Shown here: one piece after another, positions 42,840-50,828 of the stretch | How positions within the stretch are numbered: position 1 is the first letter of the stretch | How the letters are laid out: every line of letters begins with the position of its first letter | Assembly (NCBI GenBank): GCA_900465675.1 | Contig: UBJR01000028.1 | Coordinates: 62,001-126,000, forward strand | Direction of reading: 5' to 3' | Source: Hyphomicrobiales bacterium | GTDB taxonomy: Bacteria; Pseudomonadota; Alphaproteobacteria; Rhizobiales; Rhizobiaceae | DNA length: 64,000 nt | Notes under the pieces: model-generated | The model's database searches: none | What the model was told of the DNA's origin: nothing | Seen by the model: the letters and a program-made list of their open reading frames with translations, nothing else | Translations under genes and position numbers: made by a program

Positions 42840-44312
42840 ATGGCTAGGGCAGCTACCCCGAAGGCGGCAGCGAAGACCGCCGCTAAGAAGACCGCCACAG
42901 GCTCTGTCGGCAAGGTCACACAGGTTATCGGCGCCGTCGTCGACGTGGCTTTCGAAGGCGAACTGCCGGCGATTTTGAACGCGCTCGAAACCACGAACAT
43001 GGGCAACCGCCTGGTTCTTGAAGTCGCGCAGCACCTCGGTGAAAACGTCGTGCGTACGATCGCCATGGACTCGTCCGAAGGTCTCGTCCGTGGCCAGGAA
43101 GTTTTCGACACCGGCGCGCCGATCTCGGTTCCGGTCGGTCCGGAAACGCTCGGCCGTATCATGAACGTCATCGGCGAGCCGGTTGACGAAGCCGGTCCGC
43201 TGGTCACCGCTTCCAAGCGCGCCATCCACCAGGATGCACCGTCTTACGTCGAACAGTCGACGGAAGCACAGATCCTGGTTACCGGCATCAAGGTCGTCGA
43301 CCTTCTCGCGCCTTACGCAAAGGGCGGCAAGATCGGCCTCTTCGGCGGCGCAGGCGTCGGCAAGACCGTTCTCATCATGGAACTGATCAACAACGTCGCC
43401 AAGGCGCACGGTGGTTACTCGGTGTTCGCAGGCGTGGGTGAACGTACCCGCGAAGGCAACGACCTCTACCACGAAATGATCGAGTCCGGCGTCAACAAGC
43501 ACGGCGGCGGCGAAGGCTCGAAGGCAGCCCTCGTTTACGGCCAGATGAACGAACCGCCGGGCGCCCGCGCTCGCGTCGCTCTGACGGGTCTGACGGTTGC
43601 TGAAAACTTCCGCGACCAGGGCCAGGACGTTCTGTTCTTCGTCGACAACATCTTCCGCTTCACGCAGGCAGGTTCCGAAGTTTCGGCTCTGCTCGGCCGT
43701 ATTCCTTCGGCCGTTGGCTATCAGCCGACGCTCGCAACGGACATGGGCCAGATGCAGGAACGCATCACCACGACGACGACCGGTTCGATCACCTCGGTTC
43801 AGGCCATTTACGTTCCGGCCGACGACTTGACCGACCCGGCTCCGGCAACTTCGTTCGCCCACTTGGACGCAACGACCGTTCTGTCGCGTTCGATCGCTGA
43901 AAAGGGCATCTATCCGGCCGTTGACCCGCTCGACTCCACGTCGCGCATGCTCGACCCGATGGTTGTCGGCGAAGAGCACTACGAAGTCGCTCGTAAGGTT
44001 CAGTCGACGCTGCAGCGCTACAAGTCCCTGCAGGACATCATCGCCATCCTGGGTATGGACGAACTGTCTGAAGAAGACCGTCTGGCCGTTGCCCGCGCCC
44101 GCAAGATCGAGCGCTTCCTGTCGCAGCCGTTCTTCGTCGCCGAAGTCTTCACCGGTTCGCCGGGCAAGCTCGTCGCGCTCGAGGACACGATCAAGGGCTT
44201 CAAGGGCTTGGTCAACGGCGACTACGACGACATGCCGGAAGCAGCCTTCTACATGGTCGGCTCGATGGAAGAAGCCATCGAAAAGGCCAAGAAGCTCTCC
44301 GCAGCCGCTTGA
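42840..44312 (+). CDS. atpD: ATP synthase F1 beta subunit
   Basis: Catalytic subunit of F1, 490 residues. P-loop GGAGVGKTV; catalytic Glu region GERTREGNDLYHEMIESGV; Walker B DVLFFVDNIFRFTQAGSEVS. The DELSEED-type lever appears as MDELSEEDRLAVARARK. Its first ~20 residues form an Ala/Lys-rich tail (ARAATPKAAAKTAAKKTATG) before the conserved GKVTQVIGAVVDV. Such tails occur in rhizobial AtpD but not in the shorter enterobacterial protein. The stop codon overlaps the start of the next small gene (TGATG). Confidence 0.98.
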   Translation: MARAATPKAAAKTAAKKTATGSVGKVTQVIGAVVDVAFEGELPAILNALETTNMGNRLVLEVAQHLGENVVRTIAMDSSEGLVRGQEVFDTGAPISVPVGPETLGRIMNVIGEPVDEAGPLVTASKRAIHQDAPSYVEQSTEAQILVTGIKVVDLLAPYAKGGKIGLFGGAGVGKTVLIMELINNVAKAHGGYSVFAGVGERTREGNDLYHEMIESGVNKHGGGEGSKAALVYGQMNEPPGARARVALTGLTVAENFRDQGQDVLFFVDNIFRFTQAGSEVSALLGRIPSAVGYQPTLATDMGQMQERITTTTTGSITSVQAIYVPADDLTDPAPATSFAHLDATTVLSRSIAEKGIYPAVDPLDSTSRMLDPMVVGEEHYEVARKVQSTLQRYKSLQDIIAILGMDELSEEDRLAVARARKIERFLSQPFFVAEVFTGSPGKLVALEDTIKGFKGLVNGDYDDMPEAAFYMVGSMEEAIEKAKKLSAAA

Positions 44313-44545
44313 TGAGCGACGCGCAAGACGAGATTTTCTGCTGCGACTCCCTTCGGGTGGTCGTGGCAGATCTTCCGGAACCCGCAGCGCCCACCGTCTA
44401 CAGGGCGGATAACGGTGCGCTGATGATGGTTGTCGGATTGGTTCAGGCCGAAGAAGGCCTCGGCTATCTCGATCAGGCGATACAGCACTGCCCGTTCTGC
44501 GGGACCAAACTGCAAGATGCAAAGGCCGAGAAGGTAAGTCACTGA
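44312..44545 (+). CDS. 77-residue cysteine-containing protein between atpD and atpC
   Basis: An unrecognised small protein lying exactly between atpD and atpC. The ATG overlaps the atpD stop (TGATG) and its own stop overlaps the atpC start (TGATG), so all three are translationally coupled. The 77 residues begin SDAQDEIFCCDSLRVVVADL and end YLDQAIQHCPFCGTKLQDAK. The CC pair and the later CPFC, a zinc-ribbon half, could bind one metal. No membrane segment or signal is present, so it is cytoplasmic. The tight coupling makes a spurious ORF unlikely. It is not one of the known F1 subunits and does not resemble the alphaproteobacterial zeta inhibitor that I know of. See findings. Confidence 0.72.
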   Translation: MSDAQDEIFCCDSLRVVVADLPEPAAPTVYRADNGALMMVVGLVQAEEGLGYLDQAIQHCPFCGTKLQDAKAEKVSH

Positions 44546-44952
44546 TGGCTGACAATTTCAATTTTGAACTCGTATCTCCGGAGCGTCTGCTCCTGTCGGA
44601 GATGGTGACGGAAGTTGTCATTCCGGCAACCGAGGGCGAGATGACGGTCATGGCCCACCATGCGCCGACGATGACGACCATCAAGCCCGGCATCGTCAGC
44701 GTTCGCTCGGCCTCCGGCAGCAAGCAGGACTACGTCGTGTTCGGCGGCTTCGCCGACATCCTGCCGACGGGCTGCACGCTGCTCGCCGAATCGGCCGTTC
44801 CGGTCGAGGAAATCAACAAGGACGAACTGACCCGCCGTATCGAAGCGGCGCAGAAGGATCTCGATGATGCCGAGCATCACGAGCACAAGTCCAAGCTCGA
44901 GCAGTTCATCCTCGAACTCACGCATCTGCGTGGCGTTGTCGAACAGGACTGA
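44545..44952 (+). CDS. atpC: ATP synthase F1 epsilon subunit
   Basis: Rotor subunit that links gamma to the c-ring and regulates ATP hydrolysis. The 135-residue product has the N-terminal beta-barrel domain (FNFELVSPERLLLSEMVTEV, PATEGEMTVMAHHAPTMTTI, VFGGFADILPTGCTLLAESA) and a C-terminal helical hairpin (DELTRRIEAAQKDLDDAEHH). It is the last gene of atpHAGDC and is followed by a strong terminator. The membrane-sector genes atpIBEF are not in this window. Confidence 0.97.
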   Translation: MADNFNFELVSPERLLLSEMVTEVVIPATEGEMTVMAHHAPTMTTIKPGIVSVRSASGSKQDYVVFGGFADILPTGCTLLAESAVPVEEINKDELTRRIEAAQKDLDDAEHHEHKSKLEQFILELTHLRGVVEQD

Positions 44953-44975
44953 TCGGGAATAGTCCCAAATGATCG

Positions 44976-45003
44976 AAAGCGGCCTTCAGGGCCGCTTTTT
45001 TCG
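44976..45003 (+). terminator. Rho-independent terminator of the atp operon
   Basis: A 9 bp perfect stem (aaagcggcc / ggccgcttt, loop ttcag) is followed by a T run (ttttttcg). It lies 23 bases after the atpC stop. Confidence 0.92.
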
Positions 45004-45151
45004 TTTTGGGCACATGAGTGCCGATCCACTAGCAATGAACATGAGATCTTGAGTATCTGGCGGTCGCGGGCGGCCCACTATCGGCTCTAGATTTTGGCTT
45101 CCACGCCTAATAGGGTCCCTCAACTATTCGCAATTGCTGCAGGGAGTTCCC

Positions 45152-46081
45152 ATGAAAAATATTCAGCTTTCGACCTCGGGCGTGTCGGTATCGAGTGTCG
45201 TGCTCGGCCTGATGCGGATCAACACGCTGGATGACAGCGGAATTAAAGCCCTCTACTCGGCGGCCCGGGAGATCGGCGTCAATATTTTCGATCACGCGGA
45301 CATCTATGGCGGCGCGCCCCATCGCTGCGAAGCACGGTTTGGTGACGCTCTTCGCCTCACAGCCGACGAACGGGACCAGATCGTCATTCAAAGCAAATGC
45401 GGGATCCGGCCGGGATATTTCGATTTCTCCAAGGAACATATCCTCGCAAGCGTCGACCGGTCCCTCAAGGCCCTGCGGAGCGACTATCTGGACGTGCTTC
45501 TATTGCATCGGCCCGATGCGCTGGTGGAGCCGGAAGAGGTCGCAGAGGCATTCGACAAGCTCCATGCATCGGGCAAGGTTCGCCATTTCGGTGTTTCGAA
45601 CCATACGCCAGGCCAGATCGATTTGCTGAAGACAGCTGTTACCCAGCCGATCATAGCAAATCAAATCCAGCTGAGCGTTGCCCACGCGCCGTCTATCGCA
45701 TTCGGGGTTGCCGCCAATATGGGTGGATCTGAGCAGTCGATCGACCGGGATGGCGAGCTCGTCAACTACAGCCGGATCAATAACATCACATTGCAGGCGT
45801 GGTCGCCGTTCCAGCATGGTTTCTTTGAAGGCATTTTCCTGGGCGACCGCGAGAATTATCCGGAGCTCAACAAGGTTCTGGACCAACTTGCGGAAACTTA
45901 CGGTGCGACGCCTGCTGCCATTGCTGTCGCGTGGATCGCGCGTCATCCCGCCAAAATTCAGACGGTGCTGGGAACGACGAACCCCCAACGCCTGCGTGAC
46001 AGCGCGATCGGAGCTGACATCGAGCTGAGCCGCGAGGAGTGGTACCGGATGTTCAAGGCGGCCGGCTATCAACTGCCGTAA
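45152..46081 (+). CDS. Aldo/keto reductase
   Basis: A 309-residue (alpha/beta)8-barrel oxidoreductase that uses NADPH to reduce aldehydes or ketones. The catalytic tetrad positions are recognisable: Asp and Tyr in FDHADIYGG, Lys in IQSKCGI, and His in LLLHRPD. The cofactor region TIQTVLGTTNPQRLRDSA near the C-terminus is of the AKR type. It resembles YdhF/oxidoreductase-like members in its VLGLMRINTLDD start. The physiological substrate is unknown. The ATG at 45152 is chosen because AGGGAG lies just before it; an in-frame start at 45134 lacks a ribosome site. It is transcribed alone, convergent with glpD. Confidence 0.9.
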   Translation: MKNIQLSTSGVSVSSVVLGLMRINTLDDSGIKALYSAAREIGVNIFDHADIYGGAPHRCEARFGDALRLTADERDQIVIQSKCGIRPGYFDFSKEHILASVDRSLKALRSDYLDVLLLHRPDALVEPEEVAEAFDKLHASGKVRHFGVSNHTPGQIDLLKTAVTQPIIANQIQLSVAHAPSIAFGVAANMGGSEQSIDRDGELVNYSRINNITLQAWSPFQHGFFEGIFLGDRENYPELNKVLDQLAETYGATPAAIAVAWIARHPAKIQTVLGTTNPQRLRDSAIGADIELSREEWYRMFKAAGYQLP

Positions 46082-46106
46082 AACGTGGAAGCCAACGGGA
46101 AGCGTT

Positions 46107-46131
46107 GCGCCGGCTCAGTAAGGACCGGCGC
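46107..46131. terminator. Hairpin between convergent aldo/keto reductase and glpD
   Basis: A 7 bp perfect stem (gcgccgg / ccggcgc) with an 11-base loop lies in the 67 bp convergent gap. No clear T run occurs on either side, so termination there is only possible. Confidence 0.35.
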
Positions 46132-46148
46132 TGCCCCCCTGCAGACAC

Positions 46149-47672
46149 TTAGGCGGCGAGCCGCTCGGCCTGCAGGAAGCTCTCCAGCGCTGCCGCCTCT
46201 TCCTTGCTGAGATAGAGCCCCTTCTTGCTGCGCCGCCAGAGGACATCCTCGGCGGTGAAGGCCCATTCGTTCTGCATGAGATAGCGCACCTCCGCCTCGT
46301 AGAGATCCGATCCGAAATGCCTGCCGAGATCAGCTGATGACGCGGCCTTGCCGAGCAGCACATTGGCCCTGGTGCCATAGCGGCGCGTCAGCCGGCGGGC
46401 ATGGCTGTCGGCGAGGAACGGATACACAGCCTTCAACTTGCCAACCTCCGCCTCATAACCCTGCACCGGAAAATCCCCGCCCGGCAGATGGCTCTTCGCC
46501 GTCCACGGACTGCCCTTGACGCCGATCGCCTCGCCGATCTTTTCCAGCGCATGTTCCGACAGCCGCCGGTAGGTCGTCAGCTTGCCGCCGAAGACATTGA
46601 GCAGCGGTGTATTGTTGACTTCGCTGCCGTCTTTCCCCTCGAGCTTCAGCACATAGTCGCGCGTCGCTTCCTGCGCCTTCGAGGCGCCATCGTCGAACAG
46701 CGGGCGAACCGCCGAATAGGTCCAGACGATATCCTCGGGCTTTACCGGCTCCTTGAAATACTCGCTTGCCGCATTGCAGAGATAGGTGGTCTCTTCGCCG
46801 GAGATCCTGACATCCCTGGGATCGCCGGTGTAATCGCGGTCGGTGGTGCCGATCAGCGTGAAGTCGGTCTCATAAGGAATGGCGAAGATGATGCGGTTGT
46901 CGGGGTTCTGGAAGAAATAGGCCTTGGGACCCTCGAACTTCTTCCTAACGATGATGTGGCTGCCCTGGACGAGGCGGACGTGGCGTGCCTCGTTCTCGCC
47001 GAAGGCGGCACGGATCACATGATCGACCCAGGGACCGGCGGCATTGACCAGCATGCGGGCCTGATGCGTCGAATTGCGCCCAGACAGCGTATCGACCGTC
47101 TCGATGATCCAGAGGCCGTTCTCGCGCCTGGCCGACACCACTTTCGTGCGCGGCATGATCAGCGCGCCGCGATCGCTGGCATCCCTGGCGTTGAGCACCA
47201 CCATGCGGGCATCGTCGACCCAGCCGTCGGAATATTCGAAGGCTTTGGCAAACAGCGCCTTCAGCGGCTTGCCGGCCGGATCGGTTCGCATGTCGAGCGT
47301 TGCCGTCGGCGGCAGAAGCTTGCGGCCACCCAAGTGATCATAGAGGAACAGCCCGAGACGGATCAGCCAGGCCGGGCGGATGCCGCCCTTGTGGTAGGGC
47401 AGCACGAAGCGCATCGGCCAGATGATGTGCGGCGCCATCGCCCAGAGCACTTCGCGCTCCATCAGCGATTCCCTGACCAGCCGGAATTCGTAACGCTCGA
47501 GATAGCGCAGACCGCCATGGATGAGCTTGGTGGCACCCGACGACGTGCCCGAGGCGAAGTCGTTCATCTCGGCCAGCGCTACAGAATAGCCGCGGCCAGC
47601 CGCATCCCGGGCGATCCCGCAGCCGTTGATCCCGCCGCCGATCACGAATAGGTCGAAAATCTGCCCGCTCAC
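46149..47672 (-). CDS. glpD: Aerobic glycerol-3-phosphate dehydrogenase (FAD, respiratory)
   Basis: Membrane-associated flavoenzyme that oxidises sn-glycerol 3-phosphate to dihydroxyacetone phosphate and feeds electrons to quinone. The 507-residue product has the FAD motif VIGGGINGCGIARDAAGRG. SGTSSGATKLIHGGLRYLE and WVDDARMVVLNARDASDRGA are both GlpD signatures, and FALPYETDFTLIGTTD-like sequence (FAIPYETDFTLIGTTDRDY) with FGGKLTTYRRLSEHAL follows. The start is GTG at 47672 with GGAGAG upstream. Two TTTCRTTTT-type repeats sit in its promoter gap, next to its likely regulator gene. Confidence 0.97.
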   Translation of the reverse strand: MSGQIFDLFVIGGGINGCGIARDAAGRGYSVALAEMNDFASGTSSGATKLIHGGLRYLERYEFRLVRESLMEREVLWAMAPHIIWPMRFVLPYHKGGIRPAWLIRLGLFLYDHLGGRKLLPPTATLDMRTDPAGKPLKALFAKAFEYSDGWVDDARMVVLNARDASDRGALIMPRTKVVSARRENGLWIIETVDTLSGRNSTHQARMLVNAAGPWVDHVIRAAFGENEARHVRLVQGSHIIVRKKFEGPKAYFFQNPDNRIIFAIPYETDFTLIGTTDRDYTGDPRDVRISGEETTYLCNAASEYFKEPVKPEDIVWTYSAVRPLFDDGASKAQEATRDYVLKLEGKDGSEVNNTPLLNVFGGKLTTYRRLSEHALEKIGEAIGVKGSPWTAKSHLPGGDFPVQGYEAEVGKLKAVYPFLADSHARRLTRRYGTRANVLLGKAASSADLGRHFGSDLYEAEVRYLMQNEWAFTAEDVLWRRSKKGLYLSKEEAAALESFLQAERLAA

Positions 47673-47689
47673 GCACGCTCTCCAATGAT

Positions 47690-47730
47690 TTAGTGCTTAA
47701 AAATGAAATCCGTTAAGCGCTAAAACGAAA
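47690..47730 (-). promoter_or_regulatory. Tandem GlpR-like operator repeats upstream of glpD
   Basis: Read on the minus strand, two imperfect copies occur 23 bases apart (about two helical turns): TTTCGTTTTAGCGCTTAA (47713-47730) and TTTCATTTTTAAGCACTAA (47690-47708). The stretch CTTTCTTTCGTTTT also recurs exactly upstream of the deoR-type gene. DeoR/GlpR proteins bind AT-rich TTCG-containing repeats, so these are predicted operators. Confidence 0.5.
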
Positions 47731-47770
47731 GAAAGTGAATGTCAAACGAACCTTTTGCGACGATGCAGAT

Positions 47771-48553
47771 TTAATCTTTCCCGCCGTCCGTCCTGTTGGT
47801 CTCAACCAGGCTGATACCGCCCTCGGAACAGATCCGCCGCAGCGAATCCAGGGCGCATTCATCGGTGACGAAGGTGTGGACCTGCGAGAGATGGCCGATA
47901 CGGACAGGCGCGGTGCGCTCGAACTTGGTGGAATCGGCGACCAGGACCACGTGCCGGGCGTTGGCCATGATTGCCTGGGCAACCTTGACTTCGCGGTAGT
48001 CGAAATCGAGCAGCGCGCCATCCGGATCGATCGCTGAGGCGCCGATCACGGCGTAGTCGACCTTGAACTGGCGGATGAAATCGACGGCCGCCTCGCCGAC
48101 GATGCCGCCATCGGAATGGCGCACGACACCGCCAGCGATCACCACCTCGATCGAGGGGAAGAGCCGCAAGCGGCTGGCGACGTTGATGTTATTGGTGATG
48201 ACCATCAGCTCATGATGCTCGATCAGTGCTTCGCCAACGGCTTCGGTCGTCGTGCCGATATTGATGAACAGAGAGGCATTGTTGGGGATGAGGGCTGCGG
48301 TTGCCCGGCCGATCGCCGTCTTCTCGTTGGCGGCGATCGAGCGTCGTGCCTCGTATTTGACGTTCTCCGTACCACCCGGAAAGATCGCGCCGCCATGGAT
48401 GCGGGTCAGCACACGACTGTCGCAGAGATCGTTGAGATCCTTGCGGATGGTCTGCGGGGTCACCGAGAAACGCGCCGCCAGATCTTCTACCAGCACGCGG
48501 CCCTCGGACTTGGCGATATCGAGGATCTCGGTCTGCCGTCCGGACAGAAACAT
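47771..48553 (-). CDS. DeoR/GlpR-family transcriptional regulator
   Basis: A 260-residue repressor of the DeoR family. The N-terminal winged helix-turn-helix is MFLSGRQTEILDIAKSEGRV with LAARFSVTPQTIRKDLNDL and RIHGGAIFPGG. The DeoR C-terminal sugar-phosphate sensor domain follows, with FINIGTTTEAVGEAL, VITNNINVASRL, VIAGGVVRHSDGGIVGEAA and the ADSTKFERTAPVRIG end typical of GlpR. Its location next to glpD makes glycerol-3-phosphate the likely effector. ATG at 48553 follows GGGAGG; the much longer open frame upstream overlaps the divergent gene and is not used. It lies 98 bp from the glpD start. Confidence 0.88.
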   Translation of the reverse strand: MFLSGRQTEILDIAKSEGRVLVEDLAARFSVTPQTIRKDLNDLCDSRVLTRIHGGAIFPGGTENVKYEARRSIAANEKTAIGRATAALIPNNASLFINIGTTTEAVGEALIEHHELMVITNNINVASRLRLFPSIEVVIAGGVVRHSDGGIVGEAAVDFIRQFKVDYAVIGASAIDPDGALLDFDYREVKVAQAIMANARHVVLVADSTKFERTAPVRIGHLSQVHTFVTDECALDSLRRICSEGGISLVETNRTDGGKD

Positions 48554-48569
48554 GCTGCGCCTCCCTTTC

Positions 48570-48602
48570 TTTCGTTTTTTGCGATCATATGTTAAAGCGA
48601 AA
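48570..48602. promoter_or_regulatory. Inverted TTTCGTTTT...AAAGCGAAA repeat in the deoR-SDR divergent gap
   Basis: The arms TTTCGTTTT (48570-48578) and AAAGCGAAA (48594-48602) form an inverted repeat with one mismatch and a 15-base spacer. They are located between the divergent regulator and SDR starts. The left arm lies within CTTTCTTTCGTTTT, the same 14-mer found upstream of glpD. It is a likely autoregulatory operator. Confidence 0.5.
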
Positions 48603-48647
48603 ATTGCGCAATCGGCGACTGAAAGCCGACGCCGGGAGGGCCATCGC

Positions 48648-49418
48648 GTGTTTGATCCAAAGCTTTTCGAAAACCGCAATGTTGTTGTCACCGGCGCGGG
48701 CCGCGGCATCGGCCTCGAAGTCGTCCGGCAATTTCTTGATTGCGGTGCGCGTGTTGCCGTTCATACCGGCCGGAGCACCGAACGGCAGCTGCCAGACTTC
48801 CTGACGGCTGCGGAAGCGGACGGCCGTGCGGTGCTGATCGCTGGCGATTTTACCGCTTCCGGCGGTACCGCAAAATTTGCGGATCAGGTTCTTCAGGCGT
48901 TCGGCAGCGTCCACGTGCTGGTCAACAATGCGGGCACGATGGTCGGCCGGTTTCCGGCAGGCGAGCTTACCGACAGCGAATATGAAGCGATCACTCGGCT
49001 CAATCAGACATCCGTCGTCGAGGTGACGCGTGCGCTTCTCCCCGCGTTGCGGGCCGCCAACGGCGCGGCGATCGTCAATACCGTGTCGATTTCGGCGCTG
49101 ACCGGCGGCAGTCCGGGATCGGCGATCTATTCGGCTTCGAAAGCCTTCGTTTCCACCTATTCCAAGGCGTTGGCGCGCGAGCTTGCGCCCGATGCGATCC
49201 GTGTCAATTGCGTGTCGCCAGGGACGATCGAGACGGATTTCCACGAGCGTTATTCGTCGCGCGAAAAGCTGGAGCAGACCCGCAAAACCATTCCGCTGCA
49301 GCGGCTCGGAACCGCTGCGGACTGCGCCCCTGCCTATCTTTTCCTGGCGGCGCCCGCACTCTCCGGCTACATCACCGGCCAAGTCTTGGAAATTAATGGC
49401 GGCCAGCTTATCTGCTGA
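48648..49418 (+). CDS. SDR-family oxidoreductase divergent from the deoR gene
   Basis: A 256-residue classical SDR. Cofactor motif VVTGAGRGIGLEVV; a basic TGRSTERQ loop suggesting NADP preference; VLVNNAGTMVGRFPAGE; catalytic Ser in VNTVSISALTGGSPGSAIYSASKAFV, with Tyr and Lys in YSASK; VNCVSPGTIETDF and the terminal SGYITGQVLEINGGQ. The substrate is unknown, but sharing a promoter region with the DeoR-type regulator suggests a sugar- or polyol-related dehydrogenase. The GTG start at 48648 has GGGAGGG seven bases upstream. The open frame extends back into the regulator gene and that part is discarded. Confidence 0.88.
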   Translation: MFDPKLFENRNVVVTGAGRGIGLEVVRQFLDCGARVAVHTGRSTERQLPDFLTAAEADGRAVLIAGDFTASGGTAKFADQVLQAFGSVHVLVNNAGTMVGRFPAGELTDSEYEAITRLNQTSVVEVTRALLPALRAANGAAIVNTVSISALTGGSPGSAIYSASKAFVSTYSKALARELAPDAIRVNCVSPGTIETDFHERYSSREKLEQTRKTIPLQRLGTAADCAPAYLFLAAPALSGYITGQVLEINGGQLIC

Positions 49419-49520
49419 TTTACTTGGACTATTTTTGGTATTTTAGTAAAATTGCGCAGTATAACGGTGCGAATATGCTATCGCTTGGGCCCGTCCTAAC
49501 GCGTCCATCAGAGAATCCGA

Positions 49521-49865
49521 ATGCCATTGCCTACAACTGCGCCGGGAACAGCTGGTCAGGAATTGAAGAAGCTTGCTGAGAAAGCTCATGAAGCAAGCAG
49601 CCTCCTCAAGGCAATGGCGCACCAGACGCGGCTCCTCATTCTCTGCATTCTTGCCGAAGAGGAAAAGACCGTCAGCGAGATCGAAGAGCTGCTCGGCGTG
49701 CAACAGGCGATGGTCTCGCAGCAGCTGGCGCGGCTGCGGATGGAAGGTCTGGTCAATACCCGCCGTGAGGGACGTCTCGTCTACTACAGCCTCGGAAACG
49801 AGAGTGTCGCCTCCTTCCTGGATTCGCTTTTCGCGCTGTTTCCTGGAGCCGCAGCGGCCCGATAG
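49521..49865 (+). CDS. ArsR-family transcriptional regulator
   Basis: A 114-residue winged-helix repressor of the ArsR/SmtB family. The core reads ASSLLKAMAHQTRLLILCIL, then VSEIEELLGVQQAMVSQQLARLRMEGLVNTRREGRLVYYSL, which is the recognition helix and wing. There is a single cysteine, Cys42, and none of the usual metal-binding CxC or C-terminal His/Asp sets, so a metal sensor is unlikely. Members of this type sense redox or reactive sulfur, or act without a ligand. Its target is unknown. It stands alone between the SDR and the LysR regulator of the formate dehydrogenase genes. Confidence 0.85.
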   Translation: MPLPTTAPGTAGQELKKLAEKAHEASSLLKAMAHQTRLLILCILAEEEKTVSEIEELLGVQQAMVSQQLARLRMEGLVNTRREGRLVYYSLGNESVASFLDSLFALFPGAAAAR

Positions 49866-49931
49866 CCGCTCTTGCTAAGCGTGTGTTCTCCGGCCAAAGA
49901 TGCCTGAACAGGAAGTTCGGCGGGAGACCGG

Positions 49932-50828
49932 ATGATCGATAAGCTGGAATTCTTCATAGCCCTTGCCAATGAAAAGCATTTCGGTCGCGCGGCCGAGGAA
50001 TGCGGCGTTTCACAGCCGACGCTCTCGGCGGCGATCCGCCAGCTGGAGGACCAGCTGGGCGTCATGCTGGTGCAGCGCGGGTCGCGCTTCCAGGGGCTGA
50101 CACCAGAGGGGCAGCGTGTGCTTGAGTGGGCGCGCCGGATCGTCGGCGATACCCGCACGATGCGCGAGGAGATGCGCACCGCCCGCAAGGGGCTTTCCGG
50201 TCACCTCCGGATCGCTTCCATTCCAACCGCGCTGGCGATGCTGCCGCGGATCACCACGCCGTTTCAGGAGCGGCACCCCGACGTTACCTTTTCGATCGTC
50301 TCGCGCAACTCGCTGCAGGTTCTGAGCATGCTCGAAAATCTCGAGATCGATGCCGGCATCACCTATCTGGAGAATGAACCGCTTGGGCGGGTGACGACGG
50401 TTCCGCTCTATGCCGAGCGCTACAACCTGATCACAGCTGCCGGCAGTCCGCTTTCCGATCGCGAAACTGTGACCTGGCGCGAGGTGAGTCATCTTCGGCT
50501 TTGTCTATTGACTGCAGACATGCAGAACCGCCGGATCATCAACCGGCATCTGGCCGAGGCCGGTGCGACGGCGCATCCGACTTTGGAATCAGGGTCGATG
50601 ATCGTACTGTTTTCTCACGTGCGCACCGGCCGCTGGGCAAGCATCATGCCGCGGAATGTGGCCGAATCTTTCGGTTTTCCGGCTGAAATCCGCATGATCC
50701 CGATTGTCGAGCCGGAGGCCGATCATCTTGTCGGTCTGGTCGCGACACATCGCGAGCCGTTCACGCCACTCGTCTCTGCGCTGTTGCATGAGGCAAGGAT
50801 ACTCGCGGAGAGCGAAGATCTTCGATAG
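49932..50828 (+). CDS. LysR-type regulator of the formate dehydrogenase operon
   Basis: A 298-residue LysR-type regulator. The N-terminal HTH reads MIDKLEFFIALANEKHFGRAAEECGVSQPTLSAAIRQLEDQLG. The effector domain starts at GHLRIASIPTALAMLPRITTPFQERHPDV and has the two periplasmic-binding-like lobes. It is co-oriented with and directly upstream of fdsGBA-fdhD-fdsD, a conserved pairing in Proteobacteria, so formate or a related signal is the likely inducer. An inverted repeat that overlaps its stop codon is a candidate binding site for it at the fds promoter. Confidence 0.9.
   Translation: MIDKLEFFIALANEKHFGRAAEECGVSQPTLSAAIRQLEDQLGVMLVQRGSRFQGLTPEGQRVLEWARRIVGDTRTMREEMRTARKGLSGHLRIASIPTALAMLPRITTPFQERHPDVTFSIVSRNSLQVLSMLENLEIDAGITYLENEPLGRVTTVPLYAERYNLITAAGSPLSDRETVTWREVSHLRLCLLTADMQNRRIINRHLAEAGATAHPTLESGSMIVLFSHVRTGRWASIMPRNVAESFGFPAEIRMIPIVEPEADHLVGLVATHREPFTPLVSALLHEARILAESEDLR

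Noticed and set aside
42819..44723. A 634-codon open frame antisense to atpD/atpC
   Set aside because: Shadow of atpD. The small plus-strand gene at 44312 is kept because of its overlaps with real genes, not because of this frame.
49521..49865. NolR or BigR identity for the ArsR-type regulator
   Set aside because: The fold is clear, but I cannot distinguish these subfamilies from the sequence by eye. It has only one cysteine, so the two-cysteine redox switch type does not fit well.
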